From Comamonadaceae bacterium (GTDB lineage Bacteria > Pseudomonadota > Gammaproteobacteria > Burkholderiales > Burkholderiaceae): a stretch of DNA of 27,375 nt. Made by a program: the position numbers and the translations under genes. Positions 15,063 to 24,350 of the stretch are shown piece by piece. The notes under the pieces are model-generated. The model was not told the DNA's origin, did no database searches, and saw only the letters and a list, made by a program, of their open reading frames with translations. Position 1 is the stretch's first letter. Every line of letters begins with the position of its first letter. The stretch lies in NCBI GenBank assembly GCA_947374535.1, contig CANCCJ010000032.1, positions 1 to 27,375 on the forward strand. The letters run 5' to 3'.

Positions 15063-15934
15063 GGCTGACGGGGGCGAATGGTTTTGTCGGCCGGCATTTC
15101 ATTCCTTATTTAACGGCGCGTGGACTCCATGTCGTGCCCCTTGTGCGCGGGGTTGACATCGGTCCCGTGCTAACGGGACTTGAGGTGGTGGTGCATCTGG
15201 CGGCCAGGGTCCATGTGATGATCGAAACGTCATCGGACCCACTAACTGAGTTTCGGCGCTCGAATGTAGTGGCCACTGAGGCGTTGGCTCGTCAAGCAGC
15301 CAAGGCCGGCGTTCGTCGATTTGTTTTTATGAGCTCGGTCAAAGTGAATGGTGAGGAAACCCAACCTGGTCAGGCTTTTCGTGAGACCGATGAGCCTCAT
15401 CCTCAGGACGCGTACGGTATTTCTAAATGGGAAGCCGAGCTTGTATTGAGGCAGGTCGCCATTGAGACTGGTATGGAGGTCGTCATCATTCGTTCGCCCT
15501 TGGTGTATGGGCCGGGTGTCAAAGCGAACTTTGCTGCCTTGATGCGAGCTGTACGACGAGGGTGGCCTCTGCCATTCGGTGGAATTAAGAATGCCCGCAG
15601 TTTGGTCGGCTTAGATAATTTGATGGACTTTATCTATTGTTGTATGACACACCCCGCAGCTAAGGATGAGACGTTCTTGGTCAGCGATGGGCAGGACGTG
15701 TCTTCTGGGGAATTGGTCATCAAGTTAGCCTTGGCTCTAGGAGTTACGCCCCGTGTATGGTCTGTGCCGCCGTGCGTTTTAGAGTCGATTGCAGGATGGT
15801 TGGGTAAGCGAAAAGCCGTGCAACGCTTATGTAGCAGTTTGCAGGTCGATATTTCAAAAGCTCACCAATTGCTGGCATGGCAACCCCCGCTGTCCTTGCA
15901 AGAAGGTTTTCAAAAGGCCGTGTCTAAAGGATGA
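15053..15934 (+). CDS. NAD(P)-dependent sugar epimerase/reductase, WbpV/WreQ-like
   Basis: A 293-residue extended short-chain dehydrogenase. The Met at 15053 puts the Rossmann GxxGxxG (GANGFVG, residues 7-13) at the N-terminus; longer starts lie within the upstream gene. Further motifs are VVHLAARVHVM, FMSSVKVNGE (active-site Ser region), and YGISK (Tyr121, Lys125). These are followed by RSPLVYGPGVKANF and the C-terminal substrate region. The type is the WbpV/WreQ group often paired with a WbpM-like dehydratase. There it can reduce UDP-4-keto-6-deoxy-GlcNAc to UDP-QuiNAc, though some relatives are 4-epimerases. Coupled by overlap to both neighbours: ten bases upstream and ATGA downstream. Confidence 0.82.
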   Translation: MEIGLTGANGFVGRHFIPYLTARGLHVVPLVRGVDIGPVLTGLEVVVHLAARVHVMIETSSDPLTEFRRSNVVATEALARQAAKAGVRRFVFMSSVKVNGEETQPGQAFRETDEPHPQDAYGISKWEAELVLRQVAIETGMEVVIIRSPLVYGPGVKANFAALMRAVRRGWPLPFGGIKNARSLVGLDNLMDFIYCCMTHPAAKDETFLVSDGQDVSSGELVIKLALALGVTPRVWSVPPCVLESIAGWLGKRKAVQRLCSSLQVDISKAHQLLAWQPPLSLQEGFQKAVSKG

Positions 15935-16500
15935 ATGTGGTGAAACGATTATTTGACATTGCATTGGCGTTGATCGCTGCTATCTTTTTGATACTTCCGA
16001 TTGTTATGGTGGCAATTTGTGTTCGTCTGACGTCGCGCGGTCCTGCTTTGTATTGGTCCGATCGTGTGGGGCAATACAACCGCATTTTTAAAATGCCGAA
16101 ATTTCGTAGCATGCGAGTCGATACCCCTGCTGTGGCGACGCACCTGCTGACCGATCCGAACTTGTATCTGACGCCAATTGGTCCTTTCTTACGAAAAAGT
16201 AGTTTGGATGAGTTGCCTCAGTTGTGGAGCATTTTGGTGGGGGATATGAGTTTTGTAGGTCCTCGGCCAGCCTTGTTCAATCAGGATGATTTGATTCAGT
16301 TGCGTGAGCAAGTCGGAGTACATGCTTTGGTGCCCGGTTTGACGGGGTGGGCACAAGTCAATGGTCGTGATGAGCTGAGCATTGCAGAAAAGGTGGCTTT
16401 GGATGCCGCATATTTACAGCGTCAGTCATTGTGGTTTGATCTCCAAATTTTGTGGATCACTTTTTTGAAGGTGGTTCGCAAGGATGGCGTATCCCATTGA
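15931..16500 (+). CDS. Small membrane phosphoglycosyl transferase (PglC/WreU-type, initiating)
   Basis: A 189-residue monotopic phosphoglycosyl transferase that moves a sugar-1-phosphate from a UDP-sugar to undecaprenyl phosphate, starting glycan assembly. One re-entrant hydrophobic helix (about 8-31) is followed by SRGPALYWSDRVG, KFRSM (57-61), the catalytic Asp-Glu pair in SLDELPQLW (93-94), GDMSFVGPRPAL and VPGLTGWAQVNGRDELS. It has only the catalytic core, unlike the large WcaJ-type enzyme at the right end of the window. Flanking by a dehydratase and a reductase suggests a 6-deoxy-HexNAc donor (QuiNAc or FucNAc type). ATGA overlap with the upstream gene. Confidence 0.9.
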   Translation: MNVVKRLFDIALALIAAIFLILPIVMVAICVRLTSRGPALYWSDRVGQYNRIFKMPKFRSMRVDTPAVATHLLTDPNLYLTPIGPFLRKSSLDELPQLWSILVGDMSFVGPRPALFNQDDLIQLREQVGVHALVPGLTGWAQVNGRDELSIAEKVALDAAYLQRQSLWFDLQILWITFLKVVRKDGVSH

Positions 16501-16515
16501 TATGAAAATAGTCGC

Positions 16516-18447
16516 ATGATGTTTAAATTCCTTGCTCTTCCTGTGCTTGCTTTGCCGCGTGTCGTCAAGCGCTTGGTGGTGATTAGCTTGGATATCATCC
16601 TGTGCAGCCTAACTGTTTGGTTGGCTTTCTATTTGCGTCTGGGGGAGTGGGTGTCACTGGGCAACGGCACGATGTGGCGACCCATGTCTGCCATATTTGT
16701 TGCGTGGGCATTTGCGCTGCCTATCTTTATGTTGGGCGACTTGTACCGCGCAATTTTTCGCTATTCTGGTTTAAAGGCGACAGCCACCGTGGTGAAGGCG
16801 TTGGCGATTTATGCGGCCTTGTACGCTACAGTCTTCACGCTCTTCGGTATGGATGGAGTGCCGCGAACTATTGGCATTATTCAACCCATCTTGTTGGGTT
16901 TGTTTGTGGTGGCATCACGAGCGTTAGCGCGGTATTGGCTGGGGGGCTCTTACCGCCATGCATTCAAGCGTGCGTTATTGCCTCGCGTTTTGATTTATGG
17001 CGCTGGAACTACAGGGCGCCAATTAGCCGATGCTTTAGCCAATAGCCATGAAATGCGAGTCATTGGCTTCTTGGATGACGCTCCTCAGTTGGTTGGTCAA
17101 TTGTTGAATGGTCAACCTATTTATCACCCCAATGAGTTAGATGATTTGCTAATCTCGCATGGCGTGAGTGACGTTTTGCTCGCCATGCCGTCAATCAGTC
17201 GCAAGCAGCGCAATGAAATTTTGCACAAGATGACACAAGCCAAAGTGGCGGTGCGGACCTTGCCCAGTGTGAATGAGTTGGCACAAGGCAAGGTGCAGAC
17301 ATCAGATTTGCGAGAACTAGAGATCGATGATTTGCTGGGGCGTGATGCGGTACCGCCAAATACTGCGTTGTTGACCAAGAACATCAAAGACAAAGTGGTT
17401 TTGGTCACAGGGGCAGGTGGATCAATCGGTAGTGAGTTGTGTCGACAAATTTTGGAAATCGGTCCTACTTGTTTGTTATTGGTGGAGTCAAGTGAGTTTG
17501 CCCTCTATCGTGTGCATGCTGAGTTGAGCGAAAAATTGCAAACAAAGGAAATTCATCTGATTCCTTTGCTTGCATCCGTGCAAGAAGAGCGTCGCGTGAA
17601 TGAGTTGATGGCTGCATGGCATCCAGATACCGTGTACCACGCTGCCGCATACAAACATGTGCCCTTGGTGGAGCACAACCCGGCGGAAGGCATTCGTAAC
17701 AACGTCTTTGGGACCTTGACGGTTGCAACAGCCGCAGCATCTCATGGCGTGAAAGATTTCGTCTTGATCAGTACCGACAAGGCGGTGCGCCCGACCAATG
17801 TGATGGGCGCGAGTAAGCGTTTGGCTGAAATGGCGTTGCAGGCGTTGGCGGGCAATGGGTCGAGCACAAATTTTTCGATGGTGCGTTTTGGCAATGTATT
17901 GGGATCTTCGGGCTCTGTAGTGCCCAAATTTCGCCAGCAAATAAAAGATGGCGGTCCGATTACGCTGACGCATCCTGAAATTACCCGTTACTTCATGACG
18001 ATTCCCGAAGCCGCCCAGCTGGTGATTCAGGCCGGCGCCATGGCAGAAGGTGGCGAAGTCTTTGTTTTGGATATGGGTGAACCCGTCAAAATCATCGATT
18101 TGGCACGGCACATGATTGAACTGACGGGTTTGACGCTGAAGGATGCCAGCCATCCCGATGGCGATATTGAGATTGAAATCACAGGATTGCGTCCAGGTGA
18201 GAAGTTGTATGAGGAACTTCTGATTGGGGATGACCCCAAACCGACATCACACCCTCGGATCATGAAAGCCAACGAGAAATTCTTGCCTTGGACTCATTTG
18301 AACGAACGATTACGCGTGTTAGAGAGTGCGCTGAACGTGAATGATGTGGCGTTGATCTTGACGTTATTGCAAGAATTGGTGTCTGGTTATCAGCGAAGTC
18401 CAACAATTGTGGATTGGGTGCATGTGCAGACGACGATGGAAAATTAA
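16516..18447 (+). CDS. Membrane UDP-HexNAc 4,6-dehydratase, WbpM/CapD/PglF-like
   Basis: A 643-residue protein. The N-terminal third has four membrane helices (within about residues 10-130), then a first Rossmann region (VLIYGAGTTGRQL, about 158-170). The catalytic SDR domain has TGAGGSIG (298-305) and STDKAVRPTNVMGASKR (419-435). Met430 stands where most SDRs have the catalytic Tyr, four residues before Lys434, as in WbpM and PglF. The family removes water from UDP-GlcNAc to give UDP-4-keto-6-deoxy-GlcNAc at the cytoplasmic face of the inner membrane. The neighbouring reductase and phosphoglycosyl transferase fit as the next steps. The start is one of two adjacent Met codons 15 bases after the upstream stop. 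Full length for the family. Confidence 0.92.
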   Translation: MMFKFLALPVLALPRVVKRLVVISLDIILCSLTVWLAFYLRLGEWVSLGNGTMWRPMSAIFVAWAFALPIFMLGDLYRAIFRYSGLKATATVVKALAIYAALYATVFTLFGMDGVPRTIGIIQPILLGLFVVASRALARYWLGGSYRHAFKRALLPRVLIYGAGTTGRQLADALANSHEMRVIGFLDDAPQLVGQLLNGQPIYHPNELDDLLISHGVSDVLLAMPSISRKQRNEILHKMTQAKVAVRTLPSVNELAQGKVQTSDLRELEIDDLLGRDAVPPNTALLTKNIKDKVVLVTGAGGSIGSELCRQILEIGPTCLLLVESSEFALYRVHAELSEKLQTKEIHLIPLLASVQEERRVNELMAAWHPDTVYHAAAYKHVPLVEHNPAEGIRNNVFGTLTVATAAASHGVKDFVLISTDKAVRPTNVMGASKRLAEMALQALAGNGSSTNFSMVRFGNVLGSSGSVVPKFRQQIKDGGPITLTHPEITRYFMTIPEAAQLVIQAGAMAEGGEVFVLDMGEPVKIIDLARHMIELTGLTLKDASHPDGDIEIEITGLRPGEKLYEELLIGDDPKPTSHPRIMKANEKFLPWTHLNERLRVLESALNVNDVALILTLLQELVSGYQRSPTIVDWVHVQTTMEN

Positions 18448-18454
18448 ATAACCG

Positions 18455-19699
18455 ATGAATACGCTTCCCTTACCCTTTCGGCTAGCCAGCATTTTCAGCA
18501 TAGGCATTGGATTGACCTTGCTAACTACGGTTGCAGGTACAAATTTCATGGTGCTATTTTTGTTGCTCACGGCTCCGTGGGCTTGGGCGAGCTTCAAGTT
18601 AGAAGGGGCTCAGCGCACCCAAGTCCTTCAGTTCTTAAGCTTGATTGTTGTCTTGTGTGTTTGGTCAATGGTGCCGAACTTGATTTCAGGATATGGCGTC
18701 ACTGATGTTTTGAAAGCGCTTCTGCACGACATGCGGACCTTTGTGTTTGTGGTGCTGCTCTGGCCCGTGTTCGCGAACCCTGTTGTATCGCGAACCGCTT
18801 TGTGGGCCCTGCTTGGAACCGTGGTGTTGCTAGCAACCGCCAACTTGTTGCTAACACTGGGGGGTTATGTGCCACCAGGCCAATATTTTTGGCCAACAGC
18901 GCCGCATTTGTATGGTCAGATTTTGGTGGGTTTCTTTTTCTTATTGGCTCAAATGTTACTGGTTCGTCCCAGCTTGTCCTGGCGAGTCATTTTGCCAATG
19001 GGGCTGCTGCTGCTGTCTTTATTTTTTGCCAGTGAACGTCGAACGGGTTACTTGCAATTGGCAGGGGGTTTTGTGGTCTGGGCTACTTTGAATCGCCAAC
19101 GTTTGTTGGTGGGGAATTACAAATGGTGGTTTGTTATAGGGGCTGTTGTGGCGTTGTTTGCCGCATTGGCTTCACCTATCGTTCAGCGGCGCATGGCGCA
19201 AGTCGTTTTTGAGGTTCAGCAATTTCTATCGCAAACCCCGGAGCAGCGCACGGCGAAGGAAACGGCAGTAGGTATCCGTTTGCAGTACTACGTCTCAGTG
19301 TGGCAGCTGATCAAGCAAAGCAACATCTGGACGGGCGTCGGCAGTATTGATTTCATTGAAATGTTTTGGCAAGTGAATCAAAGCATGGGGGGTACGGAAA
19401 AAACCTTGTTCAGCAACCCTCACAATGAATACTTATATACGTTGGCCACAAAAGGGGTGATTGGGCTACTCCTTTATTTGGCAGTGTTTGGGCAAGCTTG
19501 TCGCATGGCTTGGCAAAATACCGATGAGGTACAACGCATTGGTCTGCTGGTGTTTATATTTCTATTTATGCTTAGCATCACGACCAACTCCATGATGGTC
19601 GATATGGAAGAGGGGCATTTCACAATGTTGATCTTGCTTATCTTCTTAGCGCCGCTACAACTCACTTTGATTCGCGCAAAGAGCGCGAGCACTCTTTGA
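18455..19699 (+). CDS. O-antigen ligase/polymerase family protein (Wzy/WaaL-like)
   Basis: A 414-residue membrane protein with about ten to twelve hydrophobic segments. It has the family signature parts: SERRTGYLQLAGG (Arg-rich loop after a helix) and, in a large periplasmic loop, FSNPHNEYLYTLATKG with the conserved His-Asn. WIZ-type motifs of other ligases are not seen. The family either polymerises undecaprenyl-diphosphate repeat units (Wzy) or transfers glycan to lipid A core or another acceptor (WaaL and O-glycan ligases); sequence alone does not separate these. With a flippase and a full initiating module in the same operon and no second such protein here, polymerase is the better guess. 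It starts seven bases after the dehydratase stop. Confidence 0.82.
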   Translation: MNTLPLPFRLASIFSIGIGLTLLTTVAGTNFMVLFLLLTAPWAWASFKLEGAQRTQVLQFLSLIVVLCVWSMVPNLISGYGVTDVLKALLHDMRTFVFVVLLWPVFANPVVSRTALWALLGTVVLLATANLLLTLGGYVPPGQYFWPTAPHLYGQILVGFFFLLAQMLLVRPSLSWRVILPMGLLLLSLFFASERRTGYLQLAGGFVVWATLNRQRLLVGNYKWWFVIGAVVALFAALASPIVQRRMAQVVFEVQQFLSQTPEQRTAKETAVGIRLQYYVSVWQLIKQSNIWTGVGSIDFIEMFWQVNQSMGGTEKTLFSNPHNEYLYTLATKGVIGLLLYLAVFGQACRMAWQNTDEVQRIGLLVFIFLFMLSITTNSMMVDMEEGHFTMLILLIFLAPLQLTLIRAKSASTL

Positions 19700-19711
19700 C
19701 GTAGGATTTTT

Positions 19712-20773
19712 ATGACAATTTTGGTTACCGGTTGCGCTGGATTTATTGGCAGTAATTTCGTTCACACATGGCTTGCGTCGTCTGATGAAACCGTGATTAA
19801 TCTCGACAAACTCACCTATGCCGGCAATTTGGCCAATTTAAAGAGCTTGCAAGGTGACGCACGTCATGTGTTTGTGCATGGCGATATTGGTGACCGTGCA
19901 TTGGTCGATCAACTACTGCGCGAGCACCAGCCCCGGGCGGTGCTTAACTTTGCAGCAGAAAGTCATGTGGATCGCTCCATTCATGGCCCCGGTGAATTTA
20001 TTCAAACCAACGTGATGGGCACCTTTCATTTGTTAGAGAGCGTCCGCGCTTATTGGCAAGTTTTGCCAGAAACTCAACGTCAAAGCTTCCGCTTCTTGCA
20101 TGTGTCTACGGACGAGGTATATGGCACTTTATCGCCGACCGATCCCCCGTTTGCTGAAACCAAGAATTACGAACCCAACAGTCCTTACTCTGCCAGTAAA
20201 GCCGCGAGTGATCATTTGGTGAGGGCATGGCATCACACCTACGGATTGCCCGTGTTGACGACCAATTGCAGCAACAATTACGGGCCATTTCACTTCCCCG
20301 AGAAGCTTATCCCCCTTGTGTTGCTCAATGCGTTGGCTGGCAAAGCTTTGCCCATTTATGGTGATGGCCAGCAAGTGCGGGATTGGTTATATGTGCAAGA
20401 CCACTGCCGTGCGATTACTCGCGTGCTTGATGCTGGTAAGGTCGGTGAGACCTACAACATTGGCGGTTGGAACGAAAAGCCAAACCTTGAGGTAGTCAAT
20501 ACCCTTTGCGCTGTGCTGGATGAGCTAAAGCCTCGTGCTGATGGCAAAAATTATGCAGAGCAAATTACATACGTTAAAGACCGCCCTGGCCATGATCGCC
20601 GCTATGCCATTGATGCCCGAAAAGTCGAACGCGAACTAGGTTGGCGGCCTGAAGAAACCTTTGAGACCGGGATTCGTAAAACCGTAGCGTGGTATTTGAT
20701 CAATCAAGCTTGGGTCGAGGATGTGACCAGTGGTGCTTACCGCCAATGGGTGGGGCAGCAGTACGGAGCTTGA
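19712..20773 (+). CDS. rmlB: dTDP-glucose 4,6-dehydratase RmlB
   Basis: A 353-residue short-chain dehydrogenase catalysing the second step of dTDP-L-rhamnose synthesis, dTDP-glucose to dTDP-4-keto-6-deoxyglucose. It shows GCAGFIG (7-13), [26 protein letters not shown] with the Asp134-Glu135 pair, [10 protein letters not shown] (Tyr159, Lys163), NCSNNYGP and [16 protein letters not shown], all diagnostic for RmlB. A TAGGA site precedes the ATG. First gene of a compact rmlBDAC set. Confidence 0.97.
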   Translation: MTILVTGCAGFIGSNFVHTWLASSDETVINLDKLTYAGNLANLKSLQGDARHVFVHGDIGDRALVDQLLREHQPRAVLNFAAESHVDRSIHGPGEFIQTNVMGTFHLLESVRAYWQVLPETQRQSFRFLHVSTDEVYGTLSPTDPPFAETKNYEPNSPYSASKAASDHLVRAWHHTYGLPVLTTNCSNNYGPFHFPEKLIPLVLLNALAGKALPIYGDGQQVRDWLYVQDHCRAITRVLDAGKVGETYNIGGWNEKPNLEVVNTLCAVLDELKPRADGKNYAEQITYVKDRPGHDRRYAIDARKVERELGWRPEETFETGIRKTVAWYLINQAWVEDVTSGAYRQWVGQQYGA

Positions 20774-20776
20774 CGC

Positions 20777-21700
20777 ATGACTGCGCACAAAATATTGTTG
20801 CTTGGTGCCAATGGCCAATTAGGTTATCAGCTCGGGAATGTTCTAAAAAAATTGGGTCACGTTCAAGCGTTGACGCGTGCAGAGGCCGACTTTGCTAATC
20901 CAGCGATGTTGCGTGCAGCGTTGTTGAAGTTTGCTGAAACAGAAGTCCCCACGGTGGTGGTGAATGCAGCGGCATACACCGCGGTTGATAAAGCTGAAAC
21001 TGAGTCAGAGTTAGCTCATGCTGTGAATTCCGAATCGTCAGCGGTGCTGGCTGAGCTGGCGCATAGATGGGGCGCCATGCTGGTTCATTACTCAACCGAC
21101 TATGTGTTTGATGGTTCAGGGGTTCAACCTTGGCGAGAGTCCGATGACGCGCATCCATTGTCTGTGTATGGCGCAAGCAAGTTGCGGGGTGAAGCCGCGA
21201 TTGCTCAGCGATGCCCTAAACACTTGATACTGCGCACCAGTTGGGTGGTGGGCCCGCATGGGGGGAATTTCTTAAAAACAATGTTGCGACTTGCGGCGGA
21301 GCGTGAAACTTTGCGAGTAGTCGCCGATCAAATAGGTGCGCCGACTTCTACGACTTTACTAGCTGATGTGACGGTAGCGCTGATCGCAGCTATGGAAAAG
21401 GCAGAAGCCAGTGATGCACGCTGGGGTGTTTACCATGTTGCTGCTGGAGGCGAAACCTCATGGCACGCTTATGCGCAACACGTCATTGCGGGCGCTGCTG
21501 CACGCGGCGCTGTCCTGAAAGCGGATGCAGCATCGGTGTTTCCTATCGCGACGGTTGAATACCCGCTGCCTGCACCTCGCCCCTTGAATTCCCGGATGGA
21601 TACACAAAAAATTCAGCGCACATTCCATGTCAAGTTGCCAACATGGCAGGTTGGCGTAGACGCAATTCTCGATCACTTATTTGAAAAGAAAACATCATGA
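20777..21700 (+). CDS. rmlD: dTDP-4-dehydrorhamnose reductase RmlD
   Basis: A 307-residue reductase that makes dTDP-L-rhamnose in the last step. It has GANGQLG (10-16), [27 protein letters not shown] (Tyr131, Lys135), [15 protein letters not shown] and [16 protein letters not shown], typical of RmlD. It starts three bases after rmlB and its stop overlaps rmlA by ATGA. Confidence 0.97.
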   Translation: MTAHKILLLGANGQLGYQLGNVLKKLGHVQALTRAEADFANPAMLRAALLKFAETEVPTVVVNAAAYTAVDKAETESELAHAVNSESSAVLAELAHRWGAMLVHYSTDYVFDGSGVQPWRESDDAHPLSVYGASKLRGEAAIAQRCPKHLILRTSWVVGPHGGNFLKTMLRLAAERETLRVVADQIGAPTSTTLLADVTVALIAAMEKAEASDARWGVYHVAAGGETSWHAYAQHVIAGAAARGAVLKADAASVFPIATVEYPLPAPRPLNSRMDTQKIQRTFHVKLPTWQVGVDAILDHLFEKKTS

Positions 21701-22572
21701 TCAAACAGCGTAAAGGCATTATTTTGGCGGGCGGCTCGGGGACGCGTTTGTATCCCGTTACGCAAGCGGTGAGCAAGCAACTTATGCCCGTGTATGACAA
21801 ACCCATGATTTATTACCCACTGACCACCTTGATGTTGAGTGGCATCCGCGAGGTGTTGATCATCTCCACTCCGCAAGACACGCCACGTTTTACGGAGCTG
21901 TTAGGTGACGGAAGCCAGTGGGGCATGCACATTGAATACGCGGTCCAGCCTAGCCCTGATGGTTTGGCGCAGGCGTTCATCATTGGTAAAAAATTTGTGG
22001 CCGATCATCCAAGTGCTTTGGTGTTGGGAGACAATATTTTTTACGGCCATGACTTGGTCAAGTTATTGCAGAGCGCCGATCGAAAAACTGCGGGCGCTAG
22101 TGTGTTTGCCTATCATGTACATGACCCTGAGCGCTATGGCGTGGTGGAGTTTGAAAGTCAGTTTCGTGCGCTCAGTATTGAAGAGAAACCTGTTAAACCT
22201 AAGAGCAATTATGCGGTGACAGGGTTGTATTTCTACGACGAGCAGGTGTGTGACATTGCGGCTGCTGTGAAGCCTTCGGCGCGTGGTGAGTTAGAAATTA
22301 CCGATGTCAATAGACGTTACCTTGAATTGAATCAACTCAATGTTGAAATCATGGGGCGTGGCTATGCTTGGTTGGATACTGGCACGCACGATAGCTTATT
22401 GGAGGCGGCCAGTTTTATTGGGACGCTACAAAAACGCCAAGGTTTGATGGTGGCGTGTCCAGAGGAAATCGCTTTTCACCAGCATTGGATCGATGCCGCT
22501 GCATTGCAAAAATTGGCTGCACCTTTGGCTAAAAATGGTTACGGGCAGTATTTGATGAATTTGCTGAAATAA
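21697..22572 (+). CDS. rmlA: Glucose-1-phosphate thymidylyltransferase RmlA
   Basis: A 291-residue nucleotidyltransferase joining dTTP and glucose-1-phosphate, the first step of dTDP-L-rhamnose synthesis. It shows GGSGTRLYP (12-20), [64 protein letters not shown] and [15 protein letters not shown]. Length and motifs are those of RmlA. ATGA overlap with rmlD gives coupling; rmlC follows after three bases. Confidence 0.97.
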   Translation: MIKQRKGIILAGGSGTRLYPVTQAVSKQLMPVYDKPMIYYPLTTLMLSGIREVLIISTPQDTPRFTELLGDGSQWGMHIEYAVQPSPDGLAQAFIIGKKFVADHPSALVLGDNIFYGHDLVKLLQSADRKTAGASVFAYHVHDPERYGVVEFESQFRALSIEEKPVKPKSNYAVTGLYFYDEQVCDIAAAVKPSARGELEITDVNRRYLELNQLNVEIMGRGYAWLDTGTHDSLLEAASFIGTLQKRQGLMVACPEEIAFHQHWIDAAALQKLAAPLAKNGYGQYLMNLLK

Positions 22573-22575
22573 ACC

Positions 22576-23136
22576 ATGCCATATCAAGTGACCACCACGC
22601 CCATCGATGGCGTCTTAGTGCTAGAGCCCAAAGTTTTTGGTGATGCGCGAGGCTTTTTCTTTGAAAGCTTCAATACGCGCGATTTTGAACAGGCTACTGG
22701 CTTGCAGCGTAGTTTTGTGCAAGATAACCATAGCAAGTCAAGCCAAGGGGTGCTGCGTGGTTTGCATTACCAACTACAGCATCCGCAAGGCAAACTCGTA
22801 CGAGTCACACAGGGCACTGTATTTGACGTGGCTGTTGATATTCGCCCTCAGTCACCAACGTTTGGCAAATGGTATGGCTTAGAGTTGTCTGCGGACAATA
22901 AAAAACAACTGTGGGTACCCGAGGGCTTGGCGCACGGATTTTTGGTGACCAGTGAAAGTGCTGAGTTTTTGTATAAAACGACCGATTTCTATCACCCAGA
23001 ATTCGAGCGGAGTTTGTTGTGGAATGATTCCGTTATTGGTATTGATTGGCCTTTGCATTTGCTAGATGCAGAGCCAGTGATGTCACCTAAAGATGCAGCT
23101 GCTTTGACGTTTCAGGCATCTGGGTTTATCGCTTGA
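22576..23136 (+). CDS. rmlC: dTDP-4-dehydrorhamnose 3,5-epimerase RmlC
   Basis: A 186-residue cupin epimerase acting before RmlD. It shows GFFFESFN, QDNHSKSSQGVLRGLHYQ (catalytic His64), GKLVRVTQGTVFDVAVDIR, VPEGLAHGFLV and LWNDSVIGIDWP near the C-terminus, all typical. It is the last gene of the plus-strand polysaccharide operon; eight bases separate it from the convergent flippase-like gene, and no terminator hairpin was seen there. Confidence 0.97.
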   Translation: MPYQVTTTPIDGVLVLEPKVFGDARGFFFESFNTRDFEQATGLQRSFVQDNHSKSSQGVLRGLHYQLQHPQGKLVRVTQGTVFDVAVDIRPQSPTFGKWYGLELSADNKKQLWVPEGLAHGFLVTSESAEFLYKTTDFYHPEFERSLLWNDSVIGIDWPLHLLDAEPVMSPKDAAALTFQASGFIA

Positions 23137-23144
23137 TCGCGCGA

Positions 23145-24350
23145 CTAGCGCAACCGCGCCATCCAGACGGTAAGCCCTAGCAGCCCGACGCTGCTGGTGA
23201 GCGCAAATGCTGCCATATGTTGCTCTGCGTCGATCTGCAGATGCCATACCGTGGGCAGCAGTAAAACAATGGCTTGCACCAACCCCAAACCTATGCAGGC
23301 CCATGAATAGTGGCGAGTAGTCTGTGTTTGAAATGGACGATGACTGAAGGCGGCAGAGAGGCATGCGCAGCCTTGCCACAAAACCAAAGGTGCAATGTAG
23401 TGCCAAACACCTTGCCACCGTAGGTCAAGCCACTCTTGGGACAGCGTTGCGGCGCAAGACACTCCCAATGCGATGACACAGCCAAACGCCGCAAGGCCGA
23501 GTCGCCATGGGTTGTACCAGCCACGGATGTGCGTGTGTATTGAATTTCCTTGCGCCAAGGCAACCTGCGCCCATGCCATGTGGACCAACGCTGGCAGAAA
23601 TCCCAACACACGAAGTAGTGCCATCATCCAGCCGGTCTCTTCTGCGCCATAGAGGCGTTGCCAAACGACGACGATGGCTGTTGCTAATGTGGCATCTACC
23701 AATGTGTGCGCCATGCGCAGGCTGGTGCTGCGTGAGTCCGCTGGGGTGTTGTGCGCGTGGGGTTCTGCAGACTCGGGCTTTGCTGCAGGAGGGGCTTGTA
23801 ACGCCGGCACCAGCCAAGCCGCACCGATGGCATAACCTAGAAGTGCTGATAGCACCAAGGTGGGCGCTGTCCAATCCTTTGTGTTTTGGAGTAATGCCAT
23901 ACAAACCGCCGTCAGTGCAGCGACCAAGGGTGGTAAGACGCGGACGCCTGCTTGTTGCCAGTGACTGCCCGTGCGCAGTGTGAAACTTTGCGCCAACATC
24001 CAACCGATCTGACAAAACGCCAGCAGTGCAGCCCATAGCAAGGTGGGCCACAAGGTCAGTTGAGTTAACCAGAGGCATAAAGCTGCGATCGGTAATAAGC
24101 CTGCACAACGAAGTAGGCTCGCCCGCCATGCGTGCTGTGCTGCTGTGTGCGCTGACACGTCGTGGTTGGCCAGCAGGGTCAAAGGTGCTTGGGCCAGTGC
24201 CAATGTCATCCATAAGAATGCAATTTGGCTGATGACAGAAAACTCACCCACCTCTTGTGGCGTAAATAGGCGCAACATAAGAAGAGCAAACACCACTTGT
24301 GTCGCAAAGGCCACCATGCTGGCAACGGCTACTGTGCGGGTCGCATTCAT
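23145..24350 (-). CDS. Second flippase-like polysaccharide membrane protein
   Basis: A 401-residue membrane protein with roughly ten to twelve hydrophobic segments. The start at 24350 (MNATRTVAVASMVAFATQVVFALLMLRLFTPQEVGEFSVISQIAFLWM) was chosen because it gives an ATGA overlap with the upstream gene and an N-terminus like Wzx-type exporters. An in-frame Met at 24401 lies deeper in the neighbour. The LFTPQEVGEFSVIS phrase is typical of oligosaccharide flippases. The remainder is divergent and somewhat short for the family (usually 420-500). The loop at about residues 200-225 is Ala/Pro/Glu/His-rich. It probably exports the lipid-linked unit made by the minus-strand block. Another polytopic membrane role cannot be excluded. 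Confidence 0.72.
   Translation of the reverse strand: MNATRTVAVASMVAFATQVVFALLMLRLFTPQEVGEFSVISQIAFLWMTLALAQAPLTLLANHDVSAHTAAQHAWRASLLRCAGLLPIAALCLWLTQLTLWPTLLWAALLAFCQIGWMLAQSFTLRTGSHWQQAGVRVLPPLVAALTAVCMALLQNTKDWTAPTLVLSALLGYAIGAAWLVPALQAPPAAKPESAEPHAHNTPADSRSTSLRMAHTLVDATLATAIVVVWQRLYGAEETGWMMALLRVLGFLPALVHMAWAQVALAQGNSIHTHIRGWYNPWRLGLAAFGCVIALGVSCAATLSQEWLDLRWQGVWHYIAPLVLWQGCACLSAAFSHRPFQTQTTRHYSWACIGLGLVQAIVLLLPTVWHLQIDAEQHMAAFALTSSVGLLGLTVWMARLR

Noticed and set aside
23425..24213. 262-residue open frame overlapping the second flippase
   Set aside because: Alternative frame of the membrane-protein gene with shadow-like composition and no motifs.
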